NCBI GenBank assembly: GCA_964387775.1
Contig: CAYLZO010000006.1
Location: 1-48,716 of the forward strand
Direction: 5' to 3'
Origin: CAYLZO01 sp964387775
GTDB lineage: Bacteria; Chloroflexota; Anaerolineae; JAAYZQ01
DNA: 48,716 bases
In this document: positions 27,179 through 35,042 of the stretch, in pieces
Position numbering within the stretch: position 1 is the first letter of the stretch
Layout of the letters: every line of letters begins with the position of its first letter
Position numbers and translations under genes: made by a program
Notes under the pieces: generated by a model
Database searches by the model: none
The model's input: only the letters and a program-made list of their open reading frames with translations
What the model was told of the DNA's origin: nothing

Positions 27179-28246
27179 TCAAAAGACGATGGCCCCGGCC
27201 TTGTCAGGCAAGAACCCCTTGGCCAGGCTGCCCAGCAACCCGGCAAAGGTGGCCATCCAGGCCAGCACCGCCACAAATACGAAATAGCGGGGAATCACCA
27301 GCAAAAAGCTCAAACCCGTCGCCCGGGCCAACTGAAACGTGCAGGTGGTGTACATCCCCAGCGGAAAGACCATCCCCCAGTATTGGGGATCGTAGCGCAG
27401 CGGAAAGCGCTTGATCAGGTGGCGCCATACGCCCAAGAGCAAAAGCAGCGGGATCCACCACGTCCCGGCAGCCCAGAAAAAGAGCGTGAACCCTTTCAGA
27501 AACGGCAAAAGCTCCTGCAAAAAAGCCCACTGGGGGGCGTGAAGCATGAGTGTGGCTCCGGCCAAGGTGGTGATGGCGACGGCGCCCATGTTGATCCAGT
27601 ACGGCGGGGTCATCTGCTGGGGCGCCAGCGAGAAAAAGAGGAAACGGTAGAAAATTAGCGTAATGATGAGCAGGTAGAGCATACAGCCCAGCAAATACAT
27701 GGCCAGTGTGGCAAAGAGCAACACGTCGGACCAGGCCGGGAAGCGTACAGACACCAGCGTGCCCAGAATCGAGATGGACTGCGTCGCCACCACGATGATG
27801 AGCCAGGCGCCGTTGAGCCCGGTGTCCAGGCCCGGTTTCAGCTCGCGCACGGTCACGGCGGTGAAGAAGGTGTAGATCAGGACGAGCCAGAGCAGGACCC
27901 CCAGGCCCCAAAGGACGGTGGCCGTGGTGAAATCCTCGCCGAGGATCACCAACTGGCTGCCCAGCACACAGGTTCCCGCGACGAGGGTAAAGAACCCGGG
28001 GCCCCGGGCGTGGTCGATCAGGTCGGCAGTCAACCGGGCCGGGTAGCGAAGCAGACGCGCCAGCGTGAGCAGCCACAGGATTCCATAGGCCGCCAGGTTG
28101 AGGTAGAGCAGCGGCCAGGCCACGGCGTCCATCCCCAGCAGATGGGTCGCGATGGAAACGATGCCTGTGGCCATCACCAGGGCAAAGTAGCCGGGGAACA
28201 GGTCGGCGATGGCGCGCCCGATCTGCTTGCGTTTGCCCTCTTTCAT
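27179..28246 (-). CDS. TDT-family (TehA/SLAC1-type) anion transporter
   Basis: A 355-residue membrane protein with about ten helices. After MKEGKRKQIGRAIADLFPGY comes FALVMATGIVSIATHLLGM, the conserved TehA/SLAC1 first helix, and later PPYWINMGAVAITTLAGATL and MVFPLGMYTTCTFQLARATG. Family members include the TehA channel, plant SLAC1 nitrate/chloride channels and Mae1 dicarboxylate carriers. It overlaps narI by 4 nt (ATGA), so co-translation is certain if narI is expressed. With no NarK gene in the window, a nitrate or nitrite channel is the attractive hypothesis; this is inference, since dicarboxylate transport is equally known for the family. Confidence 0.9.
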   Translation of the reverse strand: MKEGKRKQIGRAIADLFPGYFALVMATGIVSIATHLLGMDAVAWPLLYLNLAAYGILWLLTLARLLRYPARLTADLIDHARGPGFFTLVAGTCVLGSQLVILGEDFTTATVLWGLGVLLWLVLIYTFFTAVTVRELKPGLDTGLNGAWLIIVVATQSISILGTLVSVRFPAWSDVLLFATLAMYLLGCMLYLLIITLIFYRFLFFSLAPQQMTPPYWINMGAVAITTLAGATLMLHAPQWAFLQELLPFLKGFTLFFWAAGTWWIPLLLLLGVWRHLIKRFPLRYDPQYWGMVFPLGMYTTCTFQLARATGLSFLLVIPRYFVFVAVLAWMATFAGLLGSLAKGFLPDKAGAIVF

Positions 28247-28920
28247 GACTGCGTCGTCCGCCGGTTCCAGATGACCACCTGGTAGGGCCGCCACAGGTAG
28301 GTGAGGGGATAGGCCACCAGGTGCACCAGCCGGGTGAAAGGAAAGATGGCGACCAGCAGGACGCCGCCCAGGATGTGCAGCTTGGGCACCAGGGGCAGGA
28401 CGGCGACGTAGGTGGGGTCGGGCCGGAAGGTCGCCAACGAGGCCAGCCAGGGGGCGGCGGTGTGCAGATACCAGACCCCGCCCCAGCGGTAGAAAAAGGC
28501 GACCCACAGGCCCAGGATGACCTGGACCAACAGCGTGACCAGCAGCAGGCCATCGGCCACGGAGGTGGCGGCCGCCAGCCGCGGCTCGCTCAGGCGCCGC
28601 CAGATGAAAATCACGGCGCCGACGACGGTCATCAGGCCCAGGGCCATGCCCGTCACCTCCAGCACGTAGAGGCGCAGCGGCGCGGCGAGGAGCGCGCCCC
28701 AGGCCGTGGGGCAGAGGGCGGCCAGCAGGTGGGCCAGCAGGATGAGCAGGATGCCGTAATGCCACGGCACCGAGCCCCAGAAAAGCTGGCGGTTCTCCAG
28801 GAACTGGGAAGAGAAGCTGGAATAGGAGTACCGGTCGCGCGCGTAGCGGTACACGCCGACGACGACCGCCAGGACGACGGCCACGTAGGGAAAGACGACG
28901 AAAAGCAGCGTATCAATCAT
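28243..28920 (-). CDS. narI: Respiratory nitrate reductase gamma subunit, cytochrome b
   Basis: A 225-residue five-helix diheme cytochrome b that oxidises quinol and feeds NarH. It starts MIDTLLFVVFPYVAVVLAVV, then RYSYSSFSSQFLENRQLFWG. The four haem ligands are in place: His54 and His64 (PWHYGILLILLAH, 10 apart) and His182 and His200 (KLHILGG to RLVHLVAYP, 18 apart), exactly the spacing of E. coli NarI. ATG at 28920 has AGGAGGAAG upstream. It is 6.1 kb from narJ, separated by a block of unrelated secreted genes bounded by direct repeats, which is abnormal. Confidence 0.95.
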   Translation of the reverse strand: MIDTLLFVVFPYVAVVLAVVVGVYRYARDRYSYSSFSSQFLENRQLFWGSVPWHYGILLILLAHLLAALCPTAWGALLAAPLRLYVLEVTGMALGLMTVVGAVIFIWRRLSEPRLAAATSVADGLLLVTLLVQVILGLWVAFFYRWGGVWYLHTAAPWLASLATFRPDPTYVAVLPLVPKLHILGGVLLVAIFPFTRLVHLVAYPLTYLWRPYQVVIWNRRTTQS

Positions 28921-28956
28921 TGTTTGTTCTTCCTCCTGCTAATGTCCAATGTTAAG

Positions 28957-28999
28957 CTCTGGCTGTGGCCGGTCTCCGACCGTGTCACCCCAGGCTCGG
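28957..28999. repeat. Direct repeat copy at the narI side of the inserted block
   Basis: CTCTGGCTGTGGCCGGTCTC followed by CGACCGTGTCACCCCAGGCT and CGG, the same unit and orientation as at 23589-23890, 34802-34865 and 34928-34991. It lies 37 bp upstream of narI, and marks one edge of the block that separates narJ from narI. Confidence 0.85.
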
Positions 29000-29039
29000 A
29001 ACGGACTACTCTGACCGGTAGTAGTTGCATAGTCGATGA

Positions 29040-29094
29040 CCATGTGGGGGACGTCCCCCACATGGCCACCGACTGTTGGGCTACTACCCAACAG
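29040..29094 (-). terminator. Two strong hairpins after the 1052-residue gene
   Basis: CCATGTGGGGGAC plus its exact complement (29040-29065) is a 26-bp perfect palindrome; CTGTTGGG-CTACTA-CCCAACAG (29073-29094) is an 8-bp stem. Both lie just downstream of the stop at 29105 on the minus strand and could end that transcript before narI. There is no U tract. Confidence 0.45.
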
Positions 29095-29104
29095 GGCATT
29101 TGGT

Positions 29105-32100
29105 CTACGGAGCGGCGCGCATGATCAGCGGCAGGTAGGTGATGCACCCCTCGCACGCGACCGGCTCGGTGACGTGGATGCTGGCGCTGGCCGTGGTCGA
29201 GTAGGGGAACGTGACAGGGAAGCCAAAGAGCGACGCCGTGAATTCGCCCGTCAGAATGAGGGTGTTGGTCAGCGTCGTGCTGGGCACGACCGTGGCCTCG
29301 ACCTCGGTCTCCAAGGAGACGATACGCACGTCGCCCCGGGGCAGGGTGCCCAGCGGCAGCGTCACGTCCTCGCCCGAAGGTTGGGTGCCCGACTGGGTCT
29401 TGACCTTGAGGCCGTCGGGGATGTCGTCTTGCAGCTCGGCGTCGTCCACCGTCGTCCGGCCGGCGTTGGCCACGCCGATGCGCCACGTGACAGACTGGCC
29501 CGGCGCGACCTCGTCCCGGTCCGGCACCTTGAAGAGCCAGACGTCGGGCAGGGTGACGATGGGCGTGCTGACGCTGTCGCCCGGGATGGGCGTGTCGGGG
29601 ATGTCGTCGCCATCGGTGTCCATCTCGCCGTCCACACTGTTGACCACGTCGGTAGCAGTGGGCGCCAGGGGACCGCCGGCGCAGACGATGACCTCGACCC
29701 AGCCCCCTTCCGGCAGGCCATTGGGCAATTGGATCATCGGCCCGTCGGGGCCGGGCGCGACCTGCACCGGCACGCCCGGCGGATGGGTGGTCACGTGCGC
29801 CACGTTGCCGTTCCAGCCGGCGGGTAGGTGGTCTTGCAGCTCGATGAGGCCCAGGTCACCCGGGCCGGGGTTATAGACCAAGATGCTCCAGCAGACGTTC
29901 TCGCCAAAGGGATAGGAGGGGTCAAAGAGGACAAAGTCGAGCAATGGCTCTTTGACGACGATGGGCGGCGCGGGCGGCGGCGGTGGGGGCGGATGCAACC
30001 AACCGAGCATGACCGACTCCTGGCGCTGGCCGCTGGCCGAGCCAAAGCCCTGGAAGTTGTCCCGGCCGCGCCGGATGTCCTTCCAGTGGGTGATCCAGGT
30101 GAACTCGCAGGTGGCCCAGTTGATCTTGTGGTCGGTCTCCCAGACGCGGGGGGCATCGGGCGCGAGGGCGTCCACCCGTCCCCCGTCGCTGACCAGGTGC
30201 AGAGGGGCGCCGGCCGAGGCCGAGGACAGCTTGTACTCGTAATGCCGGTTGTAGTTACCGGGCGGGACGAACAACGACGGCGCGCCTCGCGACGCCCCCC
30301 AGCCGGCCGCGGCCTGGAAGCCGGTCGGCGCGTCGTAATCGTCGCCCGGGTCGTCGACGCGGATGCCGTTGACGTGCACGCGAAAGCCGACGTCGCGCAG
30401 GCCCGGCTCCAGGTCAGGGTGGTAGATGTCGGTCGGCACTTGGGCGGCGTCCCCCTCGGCATAGACCCAGATTTCGATGTAATCCCGGTCATAGACGTCC
30501 TCGCCCGGGTCGTAGGCGCCGTTGAAGTTGACCTCCAGGTCGTCGTAGGCCAGGTAGGTGTTGGCCGCATAGACGTCCTCGCCGGGGTCGTAGCGGCCGT
30601 TCAGGTCCACCTCGCCGTCGTCGTAGCCCAGGTGGTGGGCGCTGGCCGAGAGGCGAAGGCCGACCTCGCCACCCGCCATGCTGCCCCGGACCAGGACGCG
30701 ATCCACGCCGTCGCTAAAGGCGCCGTCGCCGTCGTCGTCGATCCACAGGCCGTCGCCGCTGCTCCAGAACCAATTGTCGTCGTCGAACACGTCGTACCAA
30801 AAGACATTGTCCTCGAACTCGAAGGCGGTCTGGCCCCGGCGGGCGGTGTTTTCGGCGCCGGGGCCGTCCGTGGCGTCGCCGTCGCCGTCCACCAGCTCGA
30901 CCTGGAGCAGCTTGCCCGACTCGCCGCCGGTCATGTCGCCCCGGATCAACACGCGGTCCACGCCGTCGTCAAAGTCGCCGTCGCCGTTCTCGTCGATCCA
31001 GAGGCCGTCGCCGTCGTTCCAGTCGCCGTTGGCGTCGGCGTCCCAGTGATAGACCGCGTCGGCGGCCTGGAACCAGGTGTTGCCGTCGATGCGAGCCAGG
31101 GCCTCGGCGCCGCGGCCGTCCGTGGCGTCGCCGTCGCCGTCCACCAGCCACGACCAGCGGTCGTCAAAATAGTTCCAGTCGTAGGTTTCGTCGCCGTCCA
31201 GCGTGGCGATGTCCTCGCCGTCGTCCCAGGCGTCGTTGCCGTTGGCGTCGTCGTAGGTAAAGTTGTAGGTCGGCGCCGGGCCGTCGCTGTTCAGCTCGCG
31301 GCCGGCCTCGCCGTCGGCCAGGGCGCCGGTGTCGACGATGACCGCGTCGACGCCGGCGTTATAGACGCCGTCGTCGCCCACGTCGAGCCACAGGGCATCG
31401 CCAAAGGACGACCAGGTGTCGGTCAGCGGCCCGGTGGATTTCCAGTAGACGTCGTCGGCGGTGGAGAACCAGTGGCCGAAAAGCTGGACGCTGACCGTGC
31501 TGCTGACGGTGTTGGTGTAGGCCGGGAAGCCGATCTCGACCTGGGCGCCGGACCCGGTCGTGGCCGTGCCGTCGCCGTCGATCCAGACCGCCTCGGCGTC
31601 CACCATAAAGTCGTTGTGCATGAACACCGTGTCGGCGTTGTTGGCCACATAAACGTGGGCCAGCACCTGGCCCGGGTTGAGGGGATCGTAGACGATGCGC
31701 TGCATGGCGCCCCGGAACTCACCGGCGCTGTCCACCAGGTAGATGTCCTCGCCGTCGTCGTAGCGGTTGTTGTCGGCGAGCTCGGCGTCGTTGTAGGCCA
31801 GGGCCGTCTCGCCGGCCAGGGCATCGACCGGGCTGCCGGCCCCGCCCAGCAGCGGCGCGCCGAGGATCACGGCGTCGCCCGGCGGGCCGCCATAGATGCC
31901 GTCCCCGTCGTCGAGCCAGTAGTCGTCGCCGGCCGAGGCAAAGCCGTTGCCGTCGGTGTCCTGGTAGTAGACGCCGTCCGCCGCGTCGAAGGGTTTTTGC
32001 TCGACGAACTTGGTGGGGTGGGCGGCGCCAGCGCCGGCGGACGCCGTGCCGTCGCCGTCCAGCAGCGCGCCGCTAAAGACGCCGTCGATGGTGGGCGTGA

Positions 32101-32263
32101 CGAGTGTAAAGCCGGTAAAGGCGTAGGGGACAGCCGCCGTCTGGGTTGTCTCGGCCGGAGAGACCGAGGAAGCAGGGCTGCGGGCGTGGCCCATCGCTGC
32201 GGTCAGGACCAGGGCCATCAAGGCCAGGGCCAGGACCAGTGGAAAAACTAGATAGCGCTTCAT
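29105..32263 (-). CDS. Giant secreted acidic-repeat protein with DUF11-like domain and YLPLIMR tail
   Basis: A 1052-residue exported protein. MKRYLVFPLVLALALMALVL then TAAMGHA is the signal peptide. Residues 50-560 hold repeated acidic modules of the form DGDGTA(S/T) ... DDVYW ... GDGLWIDENGDGDFDDGVD, with many DxDxDG calcium-binding loops. A WSILVYNPGPGDLGLIELQD segment (about 790) and TWRIGVANAGRTTVDDAELQ mark DUF11-type beta domains. A PPPPPPP stretch lies before them. It ends ACEGCITYLPLIMRAAP. Probably a calcium-stabilised surface or sheath protein. ATG at 32263 follows AGGAGGTAAAAA. Confidence 0.88.
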   Translation of the reverse strand: MKRYLVFPLVLALALMALVLTAAMGHARSPASSVSPAETTQTAAVPYAFTGFTLVTPTIDGVFSGALLDGDGTASAGAGAAHPTKFVEQKPFDAADGVYYQDTDGNGFASAGDDYWLDDGDGIYGGPPGDAVILGAPLLGGAGSPVDALAGETALAYNDAELADNNRYDDGEDIYLVDSAGEFRGAMQRIVYDPLNPGQVLAHVYVANNADTVFMHNDFMVDAEAVWIDGDGTATTGSGAQVEIGFPAYTNTVSSTVSVQLFGHWFSTADDVYWKSTGPLTDTWSSFGDALWLDVGDDGVYNAGVDAVIVDTGALADGEAGRELNSDGPAPTYNFTYDDANGNDAWDDGEDIATLDGDETYDWNYFDDRWSWLVDGDGDATDGRGAEALARIDGNTWFQAADAVYHWDADANGDWNDGDGLWIDENGDGDFDDGVDRVLIRGDMTGGESGKLLQVELVDGDGDATDGPGAENTARRGQTAFEFEDNVFWYDVFDDDNWFWSSGDGLWIDDDGDGAFSDGVDRVLVRGSMAGGEVGLRLSASAHHLGYDDGEVDLNGRYDPGEDVYAANTYLAYDDLEVNFNGAYDPGEDVYDRDYIEIWVYAEGDAAQVPTDIYHPDLEPGLRDVGFRVHVNGIRVDDPGDDYDAPTGFQAAAGWGASRGAPSLFVPPGNYNRHYEYKLSSASAGAPLHLVSDGGRVDALAPDAPRVWETDHKINWATCEFTWITHWKDIRRGRDNFQGFGSASGQRQESVMLGWLHPPPPPPPAPPIVVKEPLLDFVLFDPSYPFGENVCWSILVYNPGPGDLGLIELQDHLPAGWNGNVAHVTTHPPGVPVQVAPGPDGPMIQLPNGLPEGGWVEVIVCAGGPLAPTATDVVNSVDGEMDTDGDDIPDTPIPGDSVSTPIVTLPDVWLFKVPDRDEVAPGQSVTWRIGVANAGRTTVDDAELQDDIPDGLKVKTQSGTQPSGEDVTLPLGTLPRGDVRIVSLETEVEATVVPSTTLTNTLILTGEFTASLFGFPVTFPYSTTASASIHVTEPVACEGCITYLPLIMRAAP

Positions 32264-32326
32264 TTTTTACCTCCTGTCCCGGACAGAGCCGGAACTCGAA
32301 AAGATTACCAAGACACCAACCTCATG

Positions 32327-32824
32327 CTAACTCTTTTCCCACAAAAGCGCCGACAAAAAGAGGACGACCACGGCCAGGCCAACCTGCACCCAACTCAGCC
32401 CCTTCATCCGCGCCTGGAGCTTGACGAGTTCCGGCGGCGGGCCAGGAGGCGGCTCCTCCTCGCCGCCGCCGGCCGGTCCCGGCGCCTTTGGCAGAGGCGC
32501 AAAGGAGGCGAGTTTGGGTCCCACAACGAATCCCAGGTAGGCTCCGTTGAGGATCATGAGCGCCACCAGGGCGATCTTGGCCGGCAGGACGCCGCCGTAA
32601 TCGATTTCAGAACTGAGGGCGATGGCCAGGCCGGTGACGGCCACCACGATGATGGCGCCCCAACTCAGGGGCGCGAACCGCTTGAGAAAAGCCCCCATCA
32701 ACTTTCCCCGCTCCCCGGGGACGACGGCCTGCAGGCTGGGCATCAGCACGATGGTGTTGACCAGAATGCCCCCTGCCCAGAACGTGATACCCAACAGGTG
32801 CAACCAGAGTACTATGGCTTTCAT
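32327..32824 (-). CDS. CopD-like integral membrane protein
   Basis: A 165-residue protein with four hydrophobic helices. It starts MKAIVLWLHLLGITFWAGGI, with the His/Trp-containing first helix typical of CopD-domain and DUF4149-type proteins, then AFLKRFAPLSWGAIIVVAVT and GVLPAKIALVALMILNGAYL. A Gly/Pro/Glu-rich loop (residues 115-135) precedes the last helix. CopD domains are linked to copper transport or haem b binding; the role here is unknown. RBS AGGAGGTAGGG. It leads the 1052-residue gene by 63 bp. Confidence 0.75.
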   Translation of the reverse strand: MKAIVLWLHLLGITFWAGGILVNTIVLMPSLQAVVPGERGKLMGAFLKRFAPLSWGAIIVVAVTGLAIALSSEIDYGGVLPAKIALVALMILNGAYLGFVVGPKLASFAPLPKAPGPAGGGEEEPPPGPPPELVKLQARMKGLSWVQVGLAVVVLFLSALLWEKS

Positions 32825-33364
32825 CCCTACCTCCTGGTCCTATGCTGATAGAGCAAAGTCCCTGAAGTTCAGCTTCGGGCAGGCCGGTTCAGCCTCAAGA
32901 TTCCAGTCATGCGTTTTTTACCCCCGTTCAGAGGTCATGCTAGTGCACGAGGGCGCAAGTCCTGCCCCGGTTCTGTCACAAACGGATAGTCCCGCCAAAG
33001 GCGCTAACGACATGTTCGGATTGCGAGCCGCAGCATCGTTTGCGGCGCCTGTCCCGCCCGTCCTGGGCGCGTCGCTCGCCCCGCTCGCTCCTCGCAATCC
33101 GATACGCCCGGATGTACTAGTGCTTCTTCAAGATGGTCTTGACGTACATGAGGCCCTTGAATCACTGAGGCACTGAGGCATTGAAAACACTGAAAAAGTA
33201 TGTTTATAAGTGAATTCAGCCAATCAGTGGTTCAGTGATTCCATAGGAAAGCCTTTGGCTCCTGGAACTCGTACATCAAAATCGGTTTGAAAAGGTACTA
33301 GGCGCTTTAGCGCCGCAGAAGCGCGCTAAAGCGCGCACTACAAACGGGCCTCTCTGACAGCCTG
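32825..33364. other. 540-bp intergenic region of stacked repeats
   Basis: No convincing gene. It contains an 11-bp inverted repeat CGGATTGCGAG/CTCGCAATCCG (33017-33027 and 33091-33101) around 63 bp. It also has GAATCACTGA-type inverted arms (33159-33176 and 33224-33241), and a GCGCTTTAGCGC-type repeat (33301-33346) related to 17879-17955. A string of open frames here has no family signature. The region looks like an insertion-prone spacer between the CopD-like gene and the 103-residue secreted gene. Confidence 0.6.
33301..33346. repeat. Second copy of the GCGCTTTAGCGC/GCGCACTAC repeat
   Basis: GGCGCTTTAGCGCC followed by GAAGCGCGCTAAAGCGCGCA and CTAC, sharing the GCGCGCTAAAGCGC core and the GCGCACTACAAAC end with the element at 17879-17955. 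Confidence 0.7.
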
Positions 33365-33676
33365 CTAGGAAGAGTCCCTCAACACGAGCGGGAGAAAGAC
33401 GGCATACCTGACCGGCGCGCACCAGTAGCCGCCGCACAGCTCATAGTTGGCGCTGGACCCGGGTCCGATGCTCCCCTGGCCGAGGGTCGTGTTCAGAGCA
33501 AAGTTGGTGGACGCGGCCGGCCCCCCTCCGCCGGCCATCACGTCCCAGTTGATGGCAAAGCTGTCCGAGTCCATGGCCGTGGCCGGGCCGACCAGGCCGG
33601 CTGTCACCAGCAGGGCCACGACGGCCAGCAGCACGGCGAGGGAGATCCATCGCTTAGAACGTTTCAGGCTTCTCAT
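33365..33676 (-). CDS. Small secreted protein with FLPLVLR tail
   Basis: A 103-residue exported protein. MRSLKRSKRWISLAVLLAVV then ALLVTAGLVGPATA is a signal peptide. The mature part reads SFAINWDVMAGGGGPAASTN, FALNTTLGQGSIGPGSSANY and ELCGGYWC, a short module that I have seen repeatedly in secreted Chloroflexota proteins, and it ends in PVRYAVFLPLVLRDSS. Function unknown. The start overlaps the upstream gene by 4 nt (ATGA), so both proteins are made together. Confidence 0.8.
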   Translation of the reverse strand: MRSLKRSKRWISLAVLLAVVALLVTAGLVGPATAMDSDSFAINWDVMAGGGGPAASTNFALNTTLGQGSIGPGSSANYELCGGYWCAPVRYAVFLPLVLRDSS

Positions 33677-34764
33677 GGCTTCACCACCAGGACGTTAAAG
33701 GCCGCCCCCTCGGGCATGGCGGCAAAGTCTTGGTTAAAGATCTCCCAGTGAGAGCCGTCGTACCACACGCCGATGGGGTGGGCGTTGTACATTCCGCCGA
33801 CTCCCCCCGGGTTCCAGTTCTGGGTGATGATCAGAATGGCGTCGGGATCGTCGTTGGTGAGGGGATGGTCGATGTCGGTGCTGTGCACCGTGATGTTCCC
33901 GGCCGTGGCCTGGTGGACAAAGACCGTCGTGTCCGTGCCCGGGCCGGCCCCCACGACCCGGATGGCACCTTCGTCGACGGCCAGGGCCGTGCCGGTGGCG
34001 CCGCCGCCCCGGGCATAGACGCCCACACCACCGCCGCCTGAGGCCGAGCCGTACACGCCCCGGCCATCGCCAGCCACCTCACCGTACACGCCCCAGCCGC
34101 TGCCGTCCTGCGACCCCCAGACGCCGATGCCCAACCCGCCTGTGCCGTTATTGATCCCCCGCACGCCGGCCGAGTAACCGCCCGGCAAGGTGGAGCTCAT
34201 CTGGCCCACCACGGCCTCGGCGAACGCGTCGGTAGAGGGGTTGTTGACGACGGCCCCCGGCCGCAGGCTGAGGGCGTATGGCGCGGGGCGGACCTCCTGA
34301 CGGGGCGTCATCCACGGATCCCAACTGCCGCCGTCTTCCCGGACCCGGACTCGCAGCCAGAGGGCCTGGCCGTCAAAGTCGGCCGGGTCCACTTCCAGGC
34401 GGACGTTGAACAACCCGCGCGCCACGGCTACGTCGTTGACGGCGATGGTGGCGCCCACCTGGCTCCCGCCGCCTTCGGCGTCCCAGAGCTGGAACTCCAT
34501 GTCATAGACGCCGTCCAGCGGATTGCCGCCGGCGTCGGCCAGCCGGCCCTGGTAGCTGATGGCCGGCGCCACGGCGGACGCGGCCAGAGCGGCCGCCTGG
34601 CCCTCGACCACGGCCTCCTGCGCCGGCGGTTCGGTCGGCGGCCGGTTTTGAGCCAGTACCCCGCCGGCTACAACCAGGCCCGCTGCCAACAGCAGCGAAC
34701 CGAGCAGCACGGCCAGGGTAGCGCGCGTGAATCTGATTTCGAGACGAATGATCTTGTTCTCCAT
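33673..34764 (-). CDS. Secreted protein of mixed beta domains
   Basis: A 363-residue exported protein. ATLAVLLGSLLLAAGLVVAG plus GVLAQ is the signal peptide (residues 14-38). Residues 60-165 (AISYQGRLADAGGNPLDGVY, DMEFQLWDAEGGGSQVG, WDPWMTPRQEVRPAPYALSL) are the bacterial surface module often found before phage-tail-like repeats. Residues 175-260 are Gly-rich GVWGSQDGSGWGVYGEV-like repeats. The C-terminus HPIGVWYDGSHWEIFNQDFA resembles the DUF7452 domain. It has no FLPLVxR tail. The ATG at 34764 has AAGGAGGAAACTGTC upstream, so the earlier ATG at 34791 is rejected. Confidence 0.82.
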   Translation of the reverse strand: MENKIIRLEIRFTRATLAVLLGSLLLAAGLVVAGGVLAQNRPPTEPPAQEAVVEGQAAALAASAVAPAISYQGRLADAGGNPLDGVYDMEFQLWDAEGGGSQVGATIAVNDVAVARGLFNVRLEVDPADFDGQALWLRVRVREDGGSWDPWMTPRQEVRPAPYALSLRPGAVVNNPSTDAFAEAVVGQMSSTLPGGYSAGVRGINNGTGGLGIGVWGSQDGSGWGVYGEVAGDGRGVYGSASGGGGVGVYARGGGATGTALAVDEGAIRVVGAGPGTDTTVFVHQATAGNITVHSTDIDHPLTNDDPDAILIITQNWNPGGVGGMYNAHPIGVWYDGSHWEIFNQDFAAMPEGAAFNVLVVKP

Positions 34765-34801
34765 GACAGTTTCCTCCTTACATCTCTTCATTTTCCTACT
34801 G

Positions 34802-35042
34802 CTGGCTGTGGCCGGTCTCCGACCGTGCCACCCCAGGCTCGGTCAGGAGACCGGCCTGAGCAGCAGTTACCATTTTTGGTGATCGACGCGAGTTCATAAC
34901 CATTCTATTCACTTCCCACCACCACCTCTGGCTGTGGCCGGTCTCCGACCGTGCCACCCCAGGCTCGGTCAGGAGACCGGCCTGAGCAGCAGTTACCATT
35001 TTTGGTGATCGACGCGAGTTCATAACCATTCTATTCACTTCC
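34802..35042. repeat. 115-bp tandem duplication containing the direct repeat, next to narJ
   Basis: Bases 34802-34916 and 34928-35042 are the same 115-bp sequence, 126 bp apart. Each copy contains the CTGGCTGTGGCCGGTCTCCG unit, its inverted GGAGACCGGCC arm and a unique tail ending CATTCTATTCACTTCC. The second copy's tail covers the last codons and the stop of narJ (35031-35042). So the duplicated piece includes the 3' end of narJ, which dates the duplication after arrival of the repeat. It marks the narJ-side edge of the inserted block. Confidence 0.9.

Noticed and set aside
29828..32251. 807-residue plus-strand frame over the acidic-repeat gene
   Set aside because: Antisense image of GAC/GGC repeats (Val/Ala-rich), without start context or family signature.
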